DNA of 64,000 bases, taken from Oasisia sp. SBJ-2009. Taxonomy: Eukaryota; Annelida; Polychaeta; Sabellida; Siboglinidae. Where the stretch lies: positions 47,290,388 through 47,354,387 of the forward strand of contig OZ024860.1 of assembly GCA_964017155.1 (NCBI GenBank), in the 5' to 3' direction. Below the pieces are notes generated by a model. It saw nothing but the letters and a program-made list of their open reading frames with translations, searched no databases and had not been told where the DNA came from. Made by a program: the position numbers and the translations under genes. Of this stretch, positions 27,334 to 38,079 are shown piece after piece (positions within the stretch are counted from its first letter, which is position 1; the number at the start of each line of letters is the position of its first letter).

Positions 27334-30300
27334 CAATGGTAAATGTGTTGTGCACAGTACATTAAATTATATTTTATATAGATAGCTGAGGGGGTCCGAG
27401 GGTACACAGGGGGTTGATATTATCCATGTATTTGTGAGACAAACACATTAAGAACCGTGTTGGATCTCCTTGAATTAACCAAGTAATGAACGGCCCGGCT
27501 GACAAGCCCAACATGATCATGCCCATGAAAAAAGTCCTGCAATTATTTCTTCTGGGAAATCATTGTTCAGTAACTCATAACCCACTGTGTAATGTGTGCC
27601 ATGGCGGCAGCTAATCAACATTAGACATGCGCATCTGTCAAGATCACTTTCAGGCTCGGTCATAAAAATGTTTTAGTTTCGGCTGAACTGTCAAAATGAA
27701 GAATGATCAGCACCCGTTTTCCAGAAATTCTAATACCGTCTTTGTGTGACACCGATGACAACGATGTATCATGTACTAGTAAACTAGTGGCACAAAGCCA
27801 AGTATTAATTTCGCAGTGTGAGGCGAGTACTTTTTTGCGACAGTTATGGATGGCACCACTGCTACTCGCTGCAGCTGTTCACCAGGGGGACAGCAGTGCT
27901 GCCTCCTGGTGAACTGGCGGTGTACCAATTACGGCAGATGTTTCATTTAAGAACATTATATATATGGTGGACAAGATCAGGGATCTGCTTTAATCACCTG
28001 AGGGAACGCTGAACCCAGAACATGCAGCAAATTGAAATTAACGTATTTGGTCTCAAGGGGAATGTGATGTAAACACGTGTGTCACATCTGAAATTTTCCA
28101 TGCACGATCTTGCCTATTTTATATTAACCTATGCAGAAGTCTGTTATGGTGTTGCTATGGTCATTGGTGATAATACTTGGCTCTGACAATTGTGTACCTG
28201 GATATTCTTGTTAAATTATTCGATAAGCCACACCAGTAAAATGTAGTATAGCTTTGATAGTGAATAGGTTAAGTCAGTGCTGTAATAGTCTTGAAAACAG
28301 AGGTGTTTTGGTATCAGCCTGCATCATCCAGTCTTAAGATGTGCTGATTAAAGCCCTTGTGTTTACTCCACACCATTTCAGAGCTTTTTTACTATACCAT
28401 GGATATCAACTTCTTCTGGAGGCAAAGGTGATTCGCAGTACTTCAAACATGAGTAATATATGAGTAATGGTATTTGCATAATTTGTGATGTCTATGGTAA
28501 GGTAGAAAGATATCAGCACTTTAATGCACTGATAATTACTAGTTAATGAAGAAGGTAGACTGGATATGTGCAAAGTATTGACTTTTGCAACTTATACAAT
28601 GCGTTTAAAAATAGTGTTCACTATCCAGACAAATATTTATATATAGCTTAAAGAGCTGGTGGACAATATAATAATAATAATACAGTCTGTCATATCTTGA
28701 GGTCATCATCAATTTTGATGACATTCGTGGTAGATATGTATAAACTCATGACCCACACATAAACCTGTCTGCCAAATGGGTGATGTTGTATAAGTTGTTT
28801 TCTTGACTATAACTATAAGCCTGTAACGCCATGCCCATGATAACATCTCAGGTAAATACCCCATGGATGGTCAAATGTCAAGGGTCATGTGTGGGAGGGT
28901 GTTAGTGTTGACTTCCATTGTACGAGGTACTTGAGTGTAAAGAGCTGTGTGCATAGGGTTGTGAAATACAGCACTTATCAGCAGCAACCTTAGATGGTAA
29001 TGACAGGCTATTTACATCTTTAGCGTTCCATTCAGTGTTATTCTGTGTTATCATGACTTTAATCTCCTCTTTTCTACATCATTTGTATGAATAATTAAGT
29101 TTCATGTGAAGTTTTAATTTGCATTTTAGTAACAAAGCAATATAAGAATGTCCACTCCTAATGTCTAGTCGATAACTTGTTAATAAGACAGATCACACAC
29201 TGTCAGTGACTGTGAAAGGCTACAACTGTGCAATAAACTAGTTTAAATGTCTTACTTTCTAAGTTTAATTTTGACATTGACAAAACAGCTATTATTAGGT
29301 TTTAAGTTTGTTCTTAGTGACTATATGTTCAGACACATAAAATAATTAAATTATCAGCTGTCGGAAAACATAGTGCAGAAAATAATGTTGTTGTTCAGAA
29401 ACGTAGTCATTATGTACCGGGGTACTATGTATATTCAGTCATGTAAAGTGTAGTAGTCATCTGAAGAAGTATAGTGTACATTTGTGTGTGTCCAAGAACA
29501 GTGTCCATACATAGACAGAAGTTATTACCACATCACGCCTTGTGAATCTCGGAATGTTGCACACAATTAAACAGTGATGTTGCTTCGTGTTTCAGTTTGT
29601 TGGTGTCGAGGGGTTTGTGACGGCGATTGTTGACATGTTCCCAAACCAGCTGCGGAGAGACAAAAGACGCGAGATCTTTATCGCAGTCGTGTGTTTCGTC
29701 TCATTCCTCGTTGGCCTCACCATGGTTACCAATGTAAGGACATATTTATACGCAATCACCTGATTGGTTAGATTTGGTTGTTTACAATTATTTTCATATG
29801 GTAACTGAAGGATTTTCAAGGACATTGTGATGTTGTCAGTAGGTGTTTCATCAATTTTTTTTATTGTATTTTAGTTGTTTATTATTTAGTATTAATCTTA
29901 ACACCAGTGTTTAGCCAGTAATGTATTCATCTAATGATTATTTGTTATTTTTTCTTATATTAATATGTACTGGAATATCAAAGTAAAATCACTGTCACCC
30001 TCAGATAGGCTAGTCATCTAGTCATGCACAGATTTAGACACGCGTCAAACCATTAGTGTGAAAGTGTACATTATCATAGGCTTGAAACGTGCCACAGAAG
30101 CAGTGCTATGATTAAACAAGTGTATTACTTAGAAATAAGGCAGACATATACTAATTAAGTCGAGTACTCTAGATTACGACCGGCTCGATAAAACCAATTA
30201 CTGCAAACGTCTGCGAAATGCTGTGAAAGTAAGGACATTAGCGGCAGTGGCCTTGACCTTGTCAATGCCAGCTTATTTTGGCAGGAAGCCACAGACTAAC

Positions 30301-31421
30301 CACATATCGATCACCACCCAGGCTGCCTGGAGGCTACAAGTAGTACAGGTGTATACATGTCCCCGTTGCAGCCACCTAGACATGCGTCATCAATGATGTG
30401 TGTATGAGTTATGGCAACATATAGATTACCTTGTTAGCATGGGGGATACATAGCTATTCCACAGCTGTGCCCGCATTCCTTGGCTGGTCAGGAACTGCCC
30501 GTATCTTCCCTTGGGTAACCATTGCAAAGATCTGTGACTATTTTGCATCTAAAATTCGGAATATCAGCTGTATGTAAGGTCGATTTAGCATGGCTGCTAC
30601 ATTTATTTTAAAATAGTTTTCACTGAAATATAAGGTGAACGTTTCAATCATCCCTTGATGTTCTAGGTTTTTTGAGGTTGCAACATGTTCCGATGATGTT
30701 TATATTGGTAGTGCTTATTAAACAGTATATACAATTATAACTAGAAATCAAAATCATCATATTCAGTGATGTGTACAATTAATTGTAAATACTAATCATA
30801 ATAACGTTTCAGAACAAGTCTATGATATACAATGTGTATATGTAAAATATGTTAAAACAATCTTGTCATGCATTAAAAATACAAGTAAATATGTATATTA
30901 TCTCACAAACATGTTTCAGTTATTCAATAATCCAGTTGTGTTGTGATCCGCACATTTTGTGGGGGAACTTTCGTTATACAGTGTATCATGTATAATAAGA
31001 TGTATCAATAATCCACATGTTTCATGTATCTGACCAAAACCACTGGGAACCAAAGTGACTGGATAAACGAGGCATGACTCTATTAATAACACAAAAGAGT
31101 AAGAAAACAATGCATTGTTAAATATGGAGAAAACATACATTAGCTGCAGGTAAACAAATTTAATACATGCCTGAAATACATTTTATTAAAATAGCCAGAC
31201 CAGTGTGAAATAACTAACACACAATGTAAACAAACGTGTGTTCTGTTGTCCGTGCAGGGAGGGATGTACGTCTTCCAACTATTTGACTACTACTCTGGCA
31301 GTCGAATCATCCTGCTCGTGGCGTTCTTTGAGTGTGCTGCTGTCGCCTGGCTCTATGGTACGTGGACATATGCATGCACACACGCACGCATGTATATACA
31401 CACATACACACGTATACATAC

Positions 31422-31477
<56 letters not shown>

Positions 31478-33652
31478 TGTCACACATGCACAAGAAATAC
31501 TAATTTCCGATACTTGACTGCTGGAAAAATTTATTGGGTTACTTTATTAGGATATCCTTAATTGCGAGGTGGCTACAATGCCCAGGTGATCATCAAATGA
31601 TGTTTGACTGTAAAAGTACTTTCAAGTATCTACATGCATAGTATGAGTCACTGACACCTTGTGATGTTGTGTGTGTTGTGTATGATTACAGGCATCAACC
31701 GGTTCTATGATAACATCAAGATGATGGTTGGTTATGAGATTATCCCATACATGAAGATCAGCTGGGCTGTCACTACACCGCTATTCTCAATTGTAAGTCT
31801 ATAATCCGATGTTCGTATTAATGCTAATGCTTGTGAAAAATTAATTATTTTAAAGTTAAAAGTGTAGTGGTAACCATTAACATCACTTTTTACTAGAGTT
31901 CATTTGCGAGAAAGTGGTCAGGGAATCAAATAAAACAAAGAAAAAAGGACAAGTACCGTGACAAAAGATTATGAAAAGTAAATCTTACTGTGCTCAAGGA
32001 TGTTTGTTTGAGACAGGCCTCTGGAATGACGATTGTTAAATAAAACTGGGTGTGATTGGATTTGTTCAGTCAATTTATATGCATGCAAACACGTTAAAAG
32101 AACATTATTATGGAAATATGGTTATTTATCTCAACTATTGGCTTACACGATCTGTAATCAGATTCATTCTATTTTCCAAACAATTTATTTACCCCAAAGG
32201 AAATTATTAATCTTGACATAATGGGATATTATTATATTAAATTATCTTACTTAATATTCATGGAATCATAGATTAATCACTGAAAGTATGGTCCCCGAAG
32301 TCCAATGCCTTTAGAACTTTAATATACAAAAGTAAATGCACTAATCACGTGATCAGCGTCACTCAGTTGTTCATTGACTTGTTCTGTTGTTTACAGGTGA
32401 TGTTTGTGCTGTGTGTGTACAGCTACTCGGAGCTCACCTACAACCGCACCTACAAGTACCCTCGCTGGGCCATCCTGTTCGGCTGGGCCATGGCGTGTAG
32501 CTCTGTCATTATGATCCCACTTACTGCTATAGTGAAACTCGCCATGGAGGAGGGCACCCTTCGGCAGGTGAGTGCGGCCGGCGACTAGCGGGAAATGCAA
32601 TATCATTGTAACTATGAACATCCTCCAGGGGTTGCTGTTGATATGTCAATCTCGGCATGTTTTCACAGATCGCCAAAGTTGGGCTGAGTCATTATCTGTT
32701 TTGTCGCTTAACAAGTTTCGCTGCTGGAGTAAGCAGTGGCTGTGCCATCCTTGACTGTCCCCCCCAAAAAAAGAACTTGCATTGCGAGATTAATAGTTAG
32801 TTTTTATCCGTTATGCACCTAACATTTATATAAAAGTTTTACAAACAAAGACGGAACCCTGGTACCAACTATCGTTTAAAAAAATGGGTGATTTCATTCA
32901 CCCCACTTGGCTTTGGAAGAGACACTGAAACCATTGGTCCTTTCCGTCTGGGGTCTAAGTCCCAGGAAGTAACAGACCCTACAGGGGGGTAAATGCGTAA
33001 CCTGTCATGGGTCACTAATAGAAGACAACTAAAAAAACAAGCTCAACAGTAATACTCTAGTGATGGCCATGACAATAAAGTGGACCGATGAGCTAGCTGT
33101 AAGCAGGGCTTTATGCAGGAATAAATTATTGCCAGTCACACATGTTTTGGTGGACGCCAGTTTACAAACTTTCAAATGTGCCTGATGACCTGAAATGGGC
33201 TACCAACACACATGTGACACCATTTACACTCACTTTCAAGGCATAACTAACAATATCTATGGTTTTGGAAGACCTTTTTTGTGCTCCTTCATTTTTTACC
33301 CGTCCACCACCGGTCCACCAATATTTCTACCCGTCCATATTCGTGTTTACCATGGTGGATGGGTCTCTACATAATGCTATGGCTGTAAGAGAAGTATCTA
33401 GCCGTGTGAGTTAGTGGCTGACCTCTGACCCCGACCTCCCTGTCTTTGCAGCGGTTTACCAAGCTCATCCGACCTCGTCTGCGACCCCACCAGATGAGAC
33501 CTAACGACGACCCAAAGGACCTGATAGACTTCAGTCAACCCTACTACCTGCCCGAGGTGACCATAGACTCAAACCGGACCACCCTGTTGGTCGGTAGTGA
33601 CCAGCAGAACGGCTGCCCAGAGCCGGCGACCACCGCCAGTGTGTACTCGTAG
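6380..33652 (+). CDS. SLC6 Na+/Cl- dependent transporter, gene A (complete, 13 exons)
   Basis: This is a plasma-membrane symporter of the SLC6 family, GABA/taurine/creatine/betaine branch, expected to import a small zwitterionic solute with Na+ and Cl-. Thirteen exons (6380-6674, 7064-7195, 8281-8539, 10900-11032, 12049-12183, 18175-18278, 21652-21776, 22339-22451, 29596-29733, 31258-31357, 31692-31792, 32397-32567, 33452-33652) total 2007 nt, or 668 residues plus TAG, the usual family length. All introns are GT-AG. Motifs seen: [18 protein letters not shown] in TM1 (N85, R88), the TM3 tyrosine pair Y158/Y159, EL2 cysteines C183/C192, TM6 Q326 and S330 and TM7 N362 and S366 (chloride site in family members), TM8 LGLDSQ (D430, S431) and TM10 D488 (outer gate partner of R88). 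The 70-residue N-terminus is polar. The TGA at 6368-6370, in frame just upstream, supports the start at 6380; the ATG at 6386 is an alternative. F79 in TM1 and CYKNGGG recall creatine/taurine-type members. The exact substrate cannot be assigned. Confidence 0.95.
7064..7195 (+). CDS. Gene A exon 2 (TM2)
   Basis: The acceptor is TTTCAG|GT and the donor is GCAAG|GTGAGC. The exon gives residues 99-142, including [19 protein letters not shown] and EVSLGQF, the typical TM2 and following loop of SLC6 proteins. It is 132 nt with a phase-1 intron on both sides, identical in length to exon 2 of gene B. Confidence 0.95.
7915..8193. mobile_element. hAT-type MITE copy 1 (in gene A intron 2)
   Basis: The ends CAGGGCTTTATGCAG and CTGCATAAAGCTATG are inverted repeats matching at 13 of 15 positions. 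The flanks TTCTCACA (left) and TTCTCATG (right) look like a decayed 8-bp target duplication. It is 279 bp long and collinear with the copy at 33104-33381. It holds no coding capacity. The 8-bp duplication and CA-starting ends point to the hAT superfamily. Confidence 0.85.
8281..8539 (+). CDS. Gene A exon 3 (TM3, EL2)
   Basis: The acceptor follows CTGTTGCAG and the donor is G|GTAAGT at 8540. It encodes TM3 with [10 protein letters not shown] and the large extracellular loop 2. The loop holds the conserved cysteine pair C183 and C192 (disulphide in characterised relatives) and one N-glycosylation sequon, N205-M-T. The loop is 10 residues longer than in gene B, which accounts for the length difference (259 against 229 nt). 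Confidence 0.95.
8861..9024 (+). repeat. Degenerate tandem repeat, about 41-bp unit, 4 copies
   Basis: Four successive units share the pattern of TAATCTTGACTAATAAATCA followed by a TTTGCTGTGCTATGA-like segment. They have diverged and differ by a few bases in length. The array lies in intron 3 of gene A. Confidence 0.7.
9025..10685. other. Remainder of gene A intron 3, no gene seen
   Basis: This is AT-rich intron sequence. A short triplicated motif TTTGACTAGTAAAAA occurs at about 10582-10632. An open frame on the plus strand at 10110-10520 has no recognisable domain or splice support. Confidence 0.4.
10686..10899. other. CpG-dense segment before exon 4
   Basis: This stretch is strikingly richer in G, C and CpG than surrounding introns, with runs such as GTCGTCGTCGTCGCC. 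It leads directly into exon 4, and GC-rich DNA continues to about 11340. It may be an internal regulatory region or simply a local composition shift. Confidence 0.4.
10900..11032 (+). CDS. Gene A exon 4 (TM4)
   Basis: The acceptor is TTGCTGCAG|G and the donor is GGAAAG|GTGACA. It completes E229 and encodes 230-273, with [18 protein letters not shown] (TM4) and the conserved cytosolic WKGVKSSGK. It is 133 nt, the same as gene B exon 4. Confidence 0.95.
11033..12048. other. Gene A intron 4, no gene seen
   Basis: The first 300 bases are C-rich and CpG-rich, with short CCCA and GATC repeats near 11065-11130. The rest is ordinary AT-rich intron. Confidence 0.45.
12049..12183 (+). CDS. Gene A exon 5 (TM5)
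   Basis: The acceptor is GTTCCTAG|GTG and the donor is CACAG|GTCAGT. It encodes residues 274-318 as complete codons: [20 protein letters not shown] (TM5) and the start of extracellular loop 3. It is 135 nt, the same as in gene B. Confidence 0.95.
12184..17593. other. Gene A intron 5, main part
   Basis: This is mostly AT-rich unique sequence. A 13-14 bp tandem motif GACAGGTGTCAGT occurs four times at about 17391-17440, and an AT-dinucleotide palindrome at 17053-17100. Open frames on the minus strand at 14985-15185 and 15249-15581 have ordinary-looking composition, but I recognise no domain. Confidence 0.4.
17594..17773 (+). repeat. Perfect (GTATT)36 pentanucleotide repeat
   Basis: An uninterrupted run of 36 pentamers of exactly 5 bp spans 180 bp in intron 5 of gene A. 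The long open frames through it (Y-C-I-V-L repeated) are a trivial result of the repeat. Perfect register implies recent expansion. Confidence 0.95.
17869..18197 (+). repeat. 51-bp tandem array duplicating the exon 6 splice acceptor
   Basis: Seven units start at 17869, 17920, 17971, 18022, 18073, 18124 and 18175, spaced exactly 51 bp apart. Each begins with the first 23 bases of exon 6. In units 1-6 this is followed by TCTAAT, a T/G-rich tract and CAG or CAT at the next boundary. The last unit is the true exon. AG precedes units 1, 2, 4, 6 and 7; AT precedes units 3 and 5. Unit 1 has TAG as its second codon. Units 2-7 are open in the exon frame, each coding [17 protein letters not shown] or a close variant. 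Confidence 0.95.
18175..18278 (+). CDS. Gene A exon 6 (TM6)
   Basis: The acceptor TTTCAG|GTG is the last of the tandem copies and the donor is A|GTAAGT. It encodes 319-352, [20 protein letters not shown] and GSYNKFHHN, which is TM6 with its unwound centre. Q326 and S330 are chloride ligands in characterised relatives. The 104-nt length equals exon 6 of gene B, which supports 18175 as the default start over the upstream acceptors. Confidence 0.93.
18279..21651. other. Gene A intron 6, no gene seen
   Basis: This is AT-rich intron. A 31-bp motif with AACTTACGTGACTTGGAT is duplicated at about 18908-18970. Open frames at 20755-21378 on both strands have no splice support. The minus-strand reading has a basic stretch like a retrotransposon end, but it is too broken to call. 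Confidence 0.4.
21652..21776 (+). CDS. Gene A exon 7 (TM7)
   Basis: The acceptor is CTCTTGCAG|A and the donor is TCAG|GTGTGT. It encodes 353-394 with [19 protein letters not shown] (TM7) and [16 protein letters not shown]362 and S366 have the N-x3-S spacing of the SLC6 chloride site. Confidence 0.95.
22136..23188 (+). repeat. Dispersed direct repeat, three copies of about 80-97 bp
   Basis: Copies lie at 22136-22230, 22974-23050 (more diverged) and 23092-23188. All share a TTGTTxGTTG segment, then AAGGAATTTCAGTTGATTTT and ATTTCCATGG. They flank exon 8 of gene A. No inverted ends were seen, so the origin (short element or local duplication) is unclear. Confidence 0.7.
22339..22451 (+). CDS. 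Gene A exon 8 (EL4, TM8)
   Basis: The acceptor is TGTCTCAG|GT and the donor is CAG|GTAAGG. It encodes 395-432: [17 protein letters not shown], a hallmark of EL4 in this branch, then TM8 ending in LLGLDSQ. D430 and S431 correspond to the second sodium site. Confidence 0.95.
23189..26740. other. Gene A intron 8, left part
   Basis: No coding signal is seen. The plus strand is G-rich from about 23860 to 24200, including a run of ten G at 23941-23950 preceded by GGCGGGC. The remainder is AT-rich. Confidence 0.4.
26741..27220 (+). repeat. 20-bp minisatellite, 24 units in perfect register
   Basis: Twenty-four consecutive units of exactly 20 bp read AGGGTACGTAGGTGGGTGTC or variants. A distinct variant, AGGGTATGTATGTGTGTGTC or T, occupies units 2, 4, 6, 9 and 12. 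The right half is nearly uniform. It lies in intron 8 of gene A. Confidence 0.95.
27291..27328. repeat. (AT)19 dinucleotide repeat
   Basis: A perfect AT repeat of 38 bp lies just downstream of the 20-bp minisatellite in intron 8 of gene A. Confidence 0.9.
27329..29595. other. Gene A intron 8, right part, no gene seen
   Basis: Ordinary AT-rich intron. Open frames near 27703-28012 lack splice sites or recognisable motifs. Confidence 0.45.
29596..29733 (+). CDS. Gene A exon 9 (TM9)
   Basis: The acceptor is GTGTTTCAG|TTT and the donor is AAT|GTAAGG. It encodes 433-478 as complete codons: [16 protein letters not shown], a basic loop RRDKRRE, then a hydrophobic TM9 stretch ending LVGLTMVTN. The final Asn sits where many vertebrate members have Glu, Asp or Gln before GGMY. 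Confidence 0.95.
29734..31257. other. Gene A intron 9, no gene seen
   Basis: AT-rich intron without notable repeats or coding signal. Confidence 0.5.
31258..31357 (+). CDS. Gene A exon 10 (TM10)
   Basis: The acceptor is CGTGCAG|GGA and the donor is TATG|GTACGT. It encodes 479-511: [20 protein letters not shown] and [12 protein letters not shown]488 is the acidic residue that pairs with the TM1 arginine in the outer gate of SLC6 transporters. Confidence 0.95.
31427..31476 (+). repeat. (CA)n microsatellite
   Basis: A CA repeat in intron 10 of gene A, preceded by imperfect CACGCA and CATACA units from about 31375. It accounts for the overlapping histidine/threonine and cysteine/valine open frames here. 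Confidence 0.95.
31692..31792 (+). CDS. Gene A exon 11 (TM11)
   Basis: The acceptor is GATTACAG|GC and the donor is ATT|GTAAGT. It encodes 512-545: [19 protein letters not shown], the conserved cytosolic helix, then [10 protein letters not shown] opening TM11. Confidence 0.95.
32397..32567 (+). CDS. Gene A exon 12 (TM11-TM12)
   Basis: The acceptor is TTTACAG|GTG and the donor is CGGCAG|GTGAGT. It encodes 546-602: the rest of TM11, the loop [15 protein letters not shown]12 ([16 protein letters not shown]) and the start of the cytosolic tail. Confidence 0.95.
32893..33103 (+). repeat. Diverged SINE copy interrupted by a MITE
   Basis: This is a 5'-truncated, strongly diverged copy of the SINE at 47316-47641. 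Shared blocks include GAGACACT, GGGGGTAAATGCGTAACCTG and the end GATGAGCTA. Its 3' tail is split at 33103 by the MITE at 33104-33381 and appears to resume after it as GCTGTAAGAGAAG. Confidence 0.7.
33104..33381. mobile_element. hAT-type MITE copy 2 with perfect 8-bp target duplication
   Basis: The element is 278 bp, has the same ends as copy 1 (7915-8193) and aligns with it throughout. GCTGTAAG flanks it on both sides (33096-33103 and 33382-33389), a perfect 8-bp target duplication typical of hAT. It lies in intron 12 of gene A, within the 3' tail of an older SINE. Confidence 0.9.
33452..33652 (+). CDS. Gene A exon 13 (C-terminal tail, stop)
   Basis: The acceptor is GTCTTTGCAG|CGG and translation ends at TAG 33650-33652. 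The 66-residue cytosolic tail begins [14 protein letters not shown], like the basic tail start in this branch, and continues polar and acidic. I saw no canonical AATAAA in roughly the next 1.3 kb by eye, so the 3' end of the transcript is not placed. Confidence 0.93.
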   Translation, partial: RFTKLIRPRLRPHQMRPNDDPKDLIDFSQPYYLPEVTIDSNRTTLLVGSDQQNGCPEPATTASVYS

Positions 33653-36600
33653 AGGCACGCGTCAAGGTTGTGTTCATTTCATGTACATAGATTTGCAGAA
33701 ATGTATTTGATGTCAAATGTTTTTAATCTTGTATGAGTGTGAACTCGACAGCTATCTCCTGTAGTAGGATGTGTAATTAGTATTACTGGTGCTGGTGGCA
33801 CAGTGGTTAATTAACGAGGCGGTTAATTAATGAGGGGGACTTGTGAGCAGGTTGTCATGGTAACCATGCTGTGACAACATGAGAAAATTGAGAACTCGGA
33901 TGAAAAAAAAGATATCGGAGATCAGAAGTCTAGTAAAGTGCAAGTATGCGTTATGGTGAATTCACGTGAACTGCATATTCACACACACATACATATATAT
34001 ATATATATGTGTATATAGAAGTCGGTAGTTGATAAATGTTTTTGCAATGACTTTCACGTCGAAACGGACCATTAGGGTATGTATGATTAAGACAAGTGTA
34101 TTGTTTCAGACTAACCAATCCTTTACTTGTAACCAGGCACACAAAGCATTCGTCACACTCATATCCGACATGCACACATCTGCACGTTGTTCACTGTGCA
34201 AGTTGTGCTTATAGTTTCTGTTAATACTGGTTCATGTTGTGACGTACATGTAAGAAATCATCGTCACTGGATGGATAACTCGAGCGTATGTTTTGCTCCA
34301 TCTACGTTACATATGATAACAGTGTTGTTAAATGTAGCCAGTCCAGCGTAATGTGTTTGTAACGAATTGGAAATCAAGATAACACAAATGCGAGCTACGA
34401 CATTGGCTAAAATTTATATCATCCACCATGTGGAACATTTCTGACAGTTGTTTTGTTGTGAACGTCCTAATTTCACACACTAATCACACTCTGCTGTATC
34501 AGTTAACGTCGTTTACAACACTATGATGAGACATGATTGAAACTGTAATTCGTACAACGGTTTCATTAGAAATTATGAAAGAAATACAGTGGAAATCGTC
34601 ACATGAAGAAGGCACTTTTGAAGCCACTGCTAGGTAATGGCATGAATGAATCAGAAGGGGATAGAGTGTAAATAACAGGTTATTAATTGACCTAGTTACC
34701 GAAAGGCGGGGACGACTTACTTGGTTGTATTTTGGCAACCAGTGAGTCCTATACCTATAAGTGGCGAATTGTGATTTACTGGTGTGTGATTTATTATAAC
34801 AATGTCAATATAAGATTAGGCAGTTAGTTACAACAAATGTGAAGTGAATTGGGAGTACACAGACTGAACACTATCACAGCTGCACATGGTGCCGAAAGGG
34901 TGATAAATATCAGAATAATCAGGGTTGTCTTCTGGTTAGACGCACACAACTACAAAGGTGAGAGGTCCACGGCGTTATAAATGTGATTCATGTGTCTGGT
35001 GGTTGGATCACAACCAGATAAATGCAGGAATATTCTGTGATTTTCCAGTCCTAGCTCTTGTGGTTTTACAGTATTTTGAATCTCGCTATTTTGCTGTCAG
35101 ATTATCGTGTTTCGTTTCATCCATGTATTGTAAATGTCTTGTGGAACACAGGTCGATATTATTTGTATTACGTGCATTTTGATATGACTGTACTTATATG
35201 TAATATCATATGTGTTAATGGCCCGTCGTTGTTGCGCCGTAGCGTAGGTTAGCATGGATGGATGTAGAAAGTTTTCAAAATTGCAATTGCTCAGGGTATT
35301 TGTGGTTAGTGGGATATTGTCAACGAACCTGGACTATAAATCCAAACACACACATACATCTTTATACTTGTAAGCTTATTTTTAGGTGTTAAATAGTTAA
35401 TCTGTTAAAACATAGGTAATTTGTTATTGTTTTTTAACGTCAAAATATGTCTGGATTATTTGAACTAGACTTTGGAAGCAGTTACCAAAGCAACTCACTG
35501 GGGAATTTTTTGTAAGAACTCGGTAAAATTGGCAGGAATTTATTTCCACCATTTAGTATATTGTCATGTGTAAAAGTATATGTTTACAAATATGTATGCA
35601 AAAACACTCATATATATCAATTGTAATGGTCAATTTGACACTGATGCTAGACTGCCAAGGTACTAATTGTAATTATCGAGTGCCATTAATACTACATTTG
35701 ATATAGGTATAGCTGCTATTCAAGAGACAAGTAATTGTGTCCAAATGTACGTATTTAATAGAAACTCAAAACTTTTTATTAGCAATTTATTACAGTAATG
35801 AATACTTTGTAAAGATGAGTAGGGGTGAAAATGTGAGGGTGCAAAGGTAATTAACAAATCTGCAACTGAATTATGGGATTGTCGACATGTTAAGATCCGC
35901 CATTGCATATGTGTGTGTGTTAACTGAGGCTGCTTGATTTGAGATGGAAACGATAAAAATGTCTAAGTAAGTGAACGTTACAACAATGTTATATGGGACA
36001 TTTATGGTGACACCGGTACAGTTTGACAGGTATGTTTGCTGGCCACTGGCTGTGATGAGATGACATTCTGTAAATCAACCAATGGTTACTTGTGTATGTC
36101 AACACTGCTGTGTTATTGTGTCATGTTGGAATGGATTACTTATCAGACCACGTCTAGGAGCAGGTTGGAACGGAAAGGAAGTATTCAGCTTGACGCCCGT
36201 GGAATGGACACTGTTTAACTCTCACTACACATGTAGAAGTGGTCGATGATACTGGTGTAGCACTGATAAAAGTTGCACTGTGATTGAACTGACAAAGTGT
36301 CTGCTGAACCCTTGCGTATGGTGCATATCTGTCATGACTTTGTTGTTCAAGTCATTAATTATTTGAGGATTTCAAAACATTTCTTTTAGCTTTTCTTTTA
36401 TTTCGGCGTTATATTGAAAATCCGGAATGTAAACATATGGCTGCCACTGAAGCTTCCTTTGTGCTCGCTTTGTGAATAGACCGACATCGACAAAGCTGTT
36501 ATTGATAACTTTCATGTTTCCTCAAGTGACAAGTAACTCATTCAGTGTTACTTATGTGAAAACTGTATAGTTCGGATAGGTAAGGGTTTGACTGTATTGC

Positions 36601-37265
36601 ATAGTAAGTAAAATGACATATTGTCCATTATTCAGCAACTGTTTTCTTCTAACAATTTTACCTAGTGAAGTAATTAATTCTATTGTTAATCAAAACATAT
36701 TTCATGATGTTTGTTAACCAGCCTGTTGAAAAACTGGCAAGTGCATCACGGCGCTATCACGTTTCTTATCAAGGAGAAAGACAGATGATAATATTTTTAT
36801 GTCTGATTGACTGTATGACTGCAATGATCACTTGATGTTGGCAATCAGAAATGTAGATTGCGTAAGGATATGTGTACAGAAATGATAACCATTTTCACGC
36901 TTGCCTTTTTTTGTTGCCATGGCCACCATTGTGGTGTACTGGTCTGAAATCTGCTCTGGAATTTTTGAACAAAGGAATTTATTTTTATTTACAGTCTGCA
37001 AACTCTTGAATGTTACCCAAGAGTTGTGGTATTGTCCCAGCTTTAAGAGTTCAAATGAAAATTATACATTGGTTTTGCAGTGTTGCAACCAGAAGTATTT
37101 GTGGGATTATGAAGTCATAGTTGTGCTTGTGGATATGCTTTGCGTAGAGATTGTCTTGATGTGCACATGCTGGTATGGACGATCAATTGCTTTGATGATT
37201 GTAAAAACATTGTTAAAATATAATCATAAGTCATTGTACACTGGTCTTGTTTTACTTTCTTACGC

Positions 37266-37320
<55 letters not shown>

Positions 37321-38079
37321 GGCCAAGCGTTATCTAAATAATGCCTCAGCCAACCAACCTCTTGGAATCCTGTGTAAAGTACAAGCCTCAAATACCAGAA
37401 TATTACAGGGGAGTACTCATAAGTCATAGAAGGGGGATTCTCCACCTGGATCTTAGTGACGGAAGATGCAGACATTCTGACAATGAGTTTACACCGCTAT
37501 GACCGACACAACTAGTGAAAGTCTGAAAGAAAACACTGTCACTGAAGCATATCATTGTCACAAATGGAGTGAGCTTCAGTGGCCGGGCACTTACTATTGT
37601 TAATGTTTGATGATGGTCAACTGGTCAAGCAAGGGTGGTACGCTAGTGAAAAATTTCCAATAATGTTTTGATGCGGAACAATACAGAGATCTGCAGTAAC
37701 TTCCCTCAAGATGTGAAAATTCTCCAACTCTGTTCACCCCATCGTGTGATGTCTTCTCGCAATATTTACTACAGTCCAACATATATGAGAAGAACTGACA
37801 AAAAAGTCACGCAGAATACAGAATTGTAGGATTCTTAGCAGTAAACAGGGAGTGAGGGGTCCCACTATCATGAGATATACAGAGTGTGTGTACGTGCGTG
37901 TGCATTTATAGTTGAAATAATGTGATATCTATGAATACAATATTTCAAGTTCTTTGTTGACTGTCGTAATTTTACCAGCATTTCTGGAGATGAAATATAA
38001 TTATGACAGTGTATATATATAACGAGATTTAACAAGATTGCCACCTAGAGATTAACTCTAGATAAGATCAGATGGCAGG
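33653..38079. other. 3' UTR of gene A and intergenic DNA
   Basis: The start of this stretch must be the gene A 3' UTR of unknown length. No supported gene follows. A (CA)n repeat lies at about 37264-37318 and explains the open frames around it. Confidence 0.4.
37264..37318 (+). repeat. (CA)n microsatellite
   Basis: A near-perfect CA dinucleotide repeat of about 54 bp in intergenic DNA. Confidence 0.9.
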
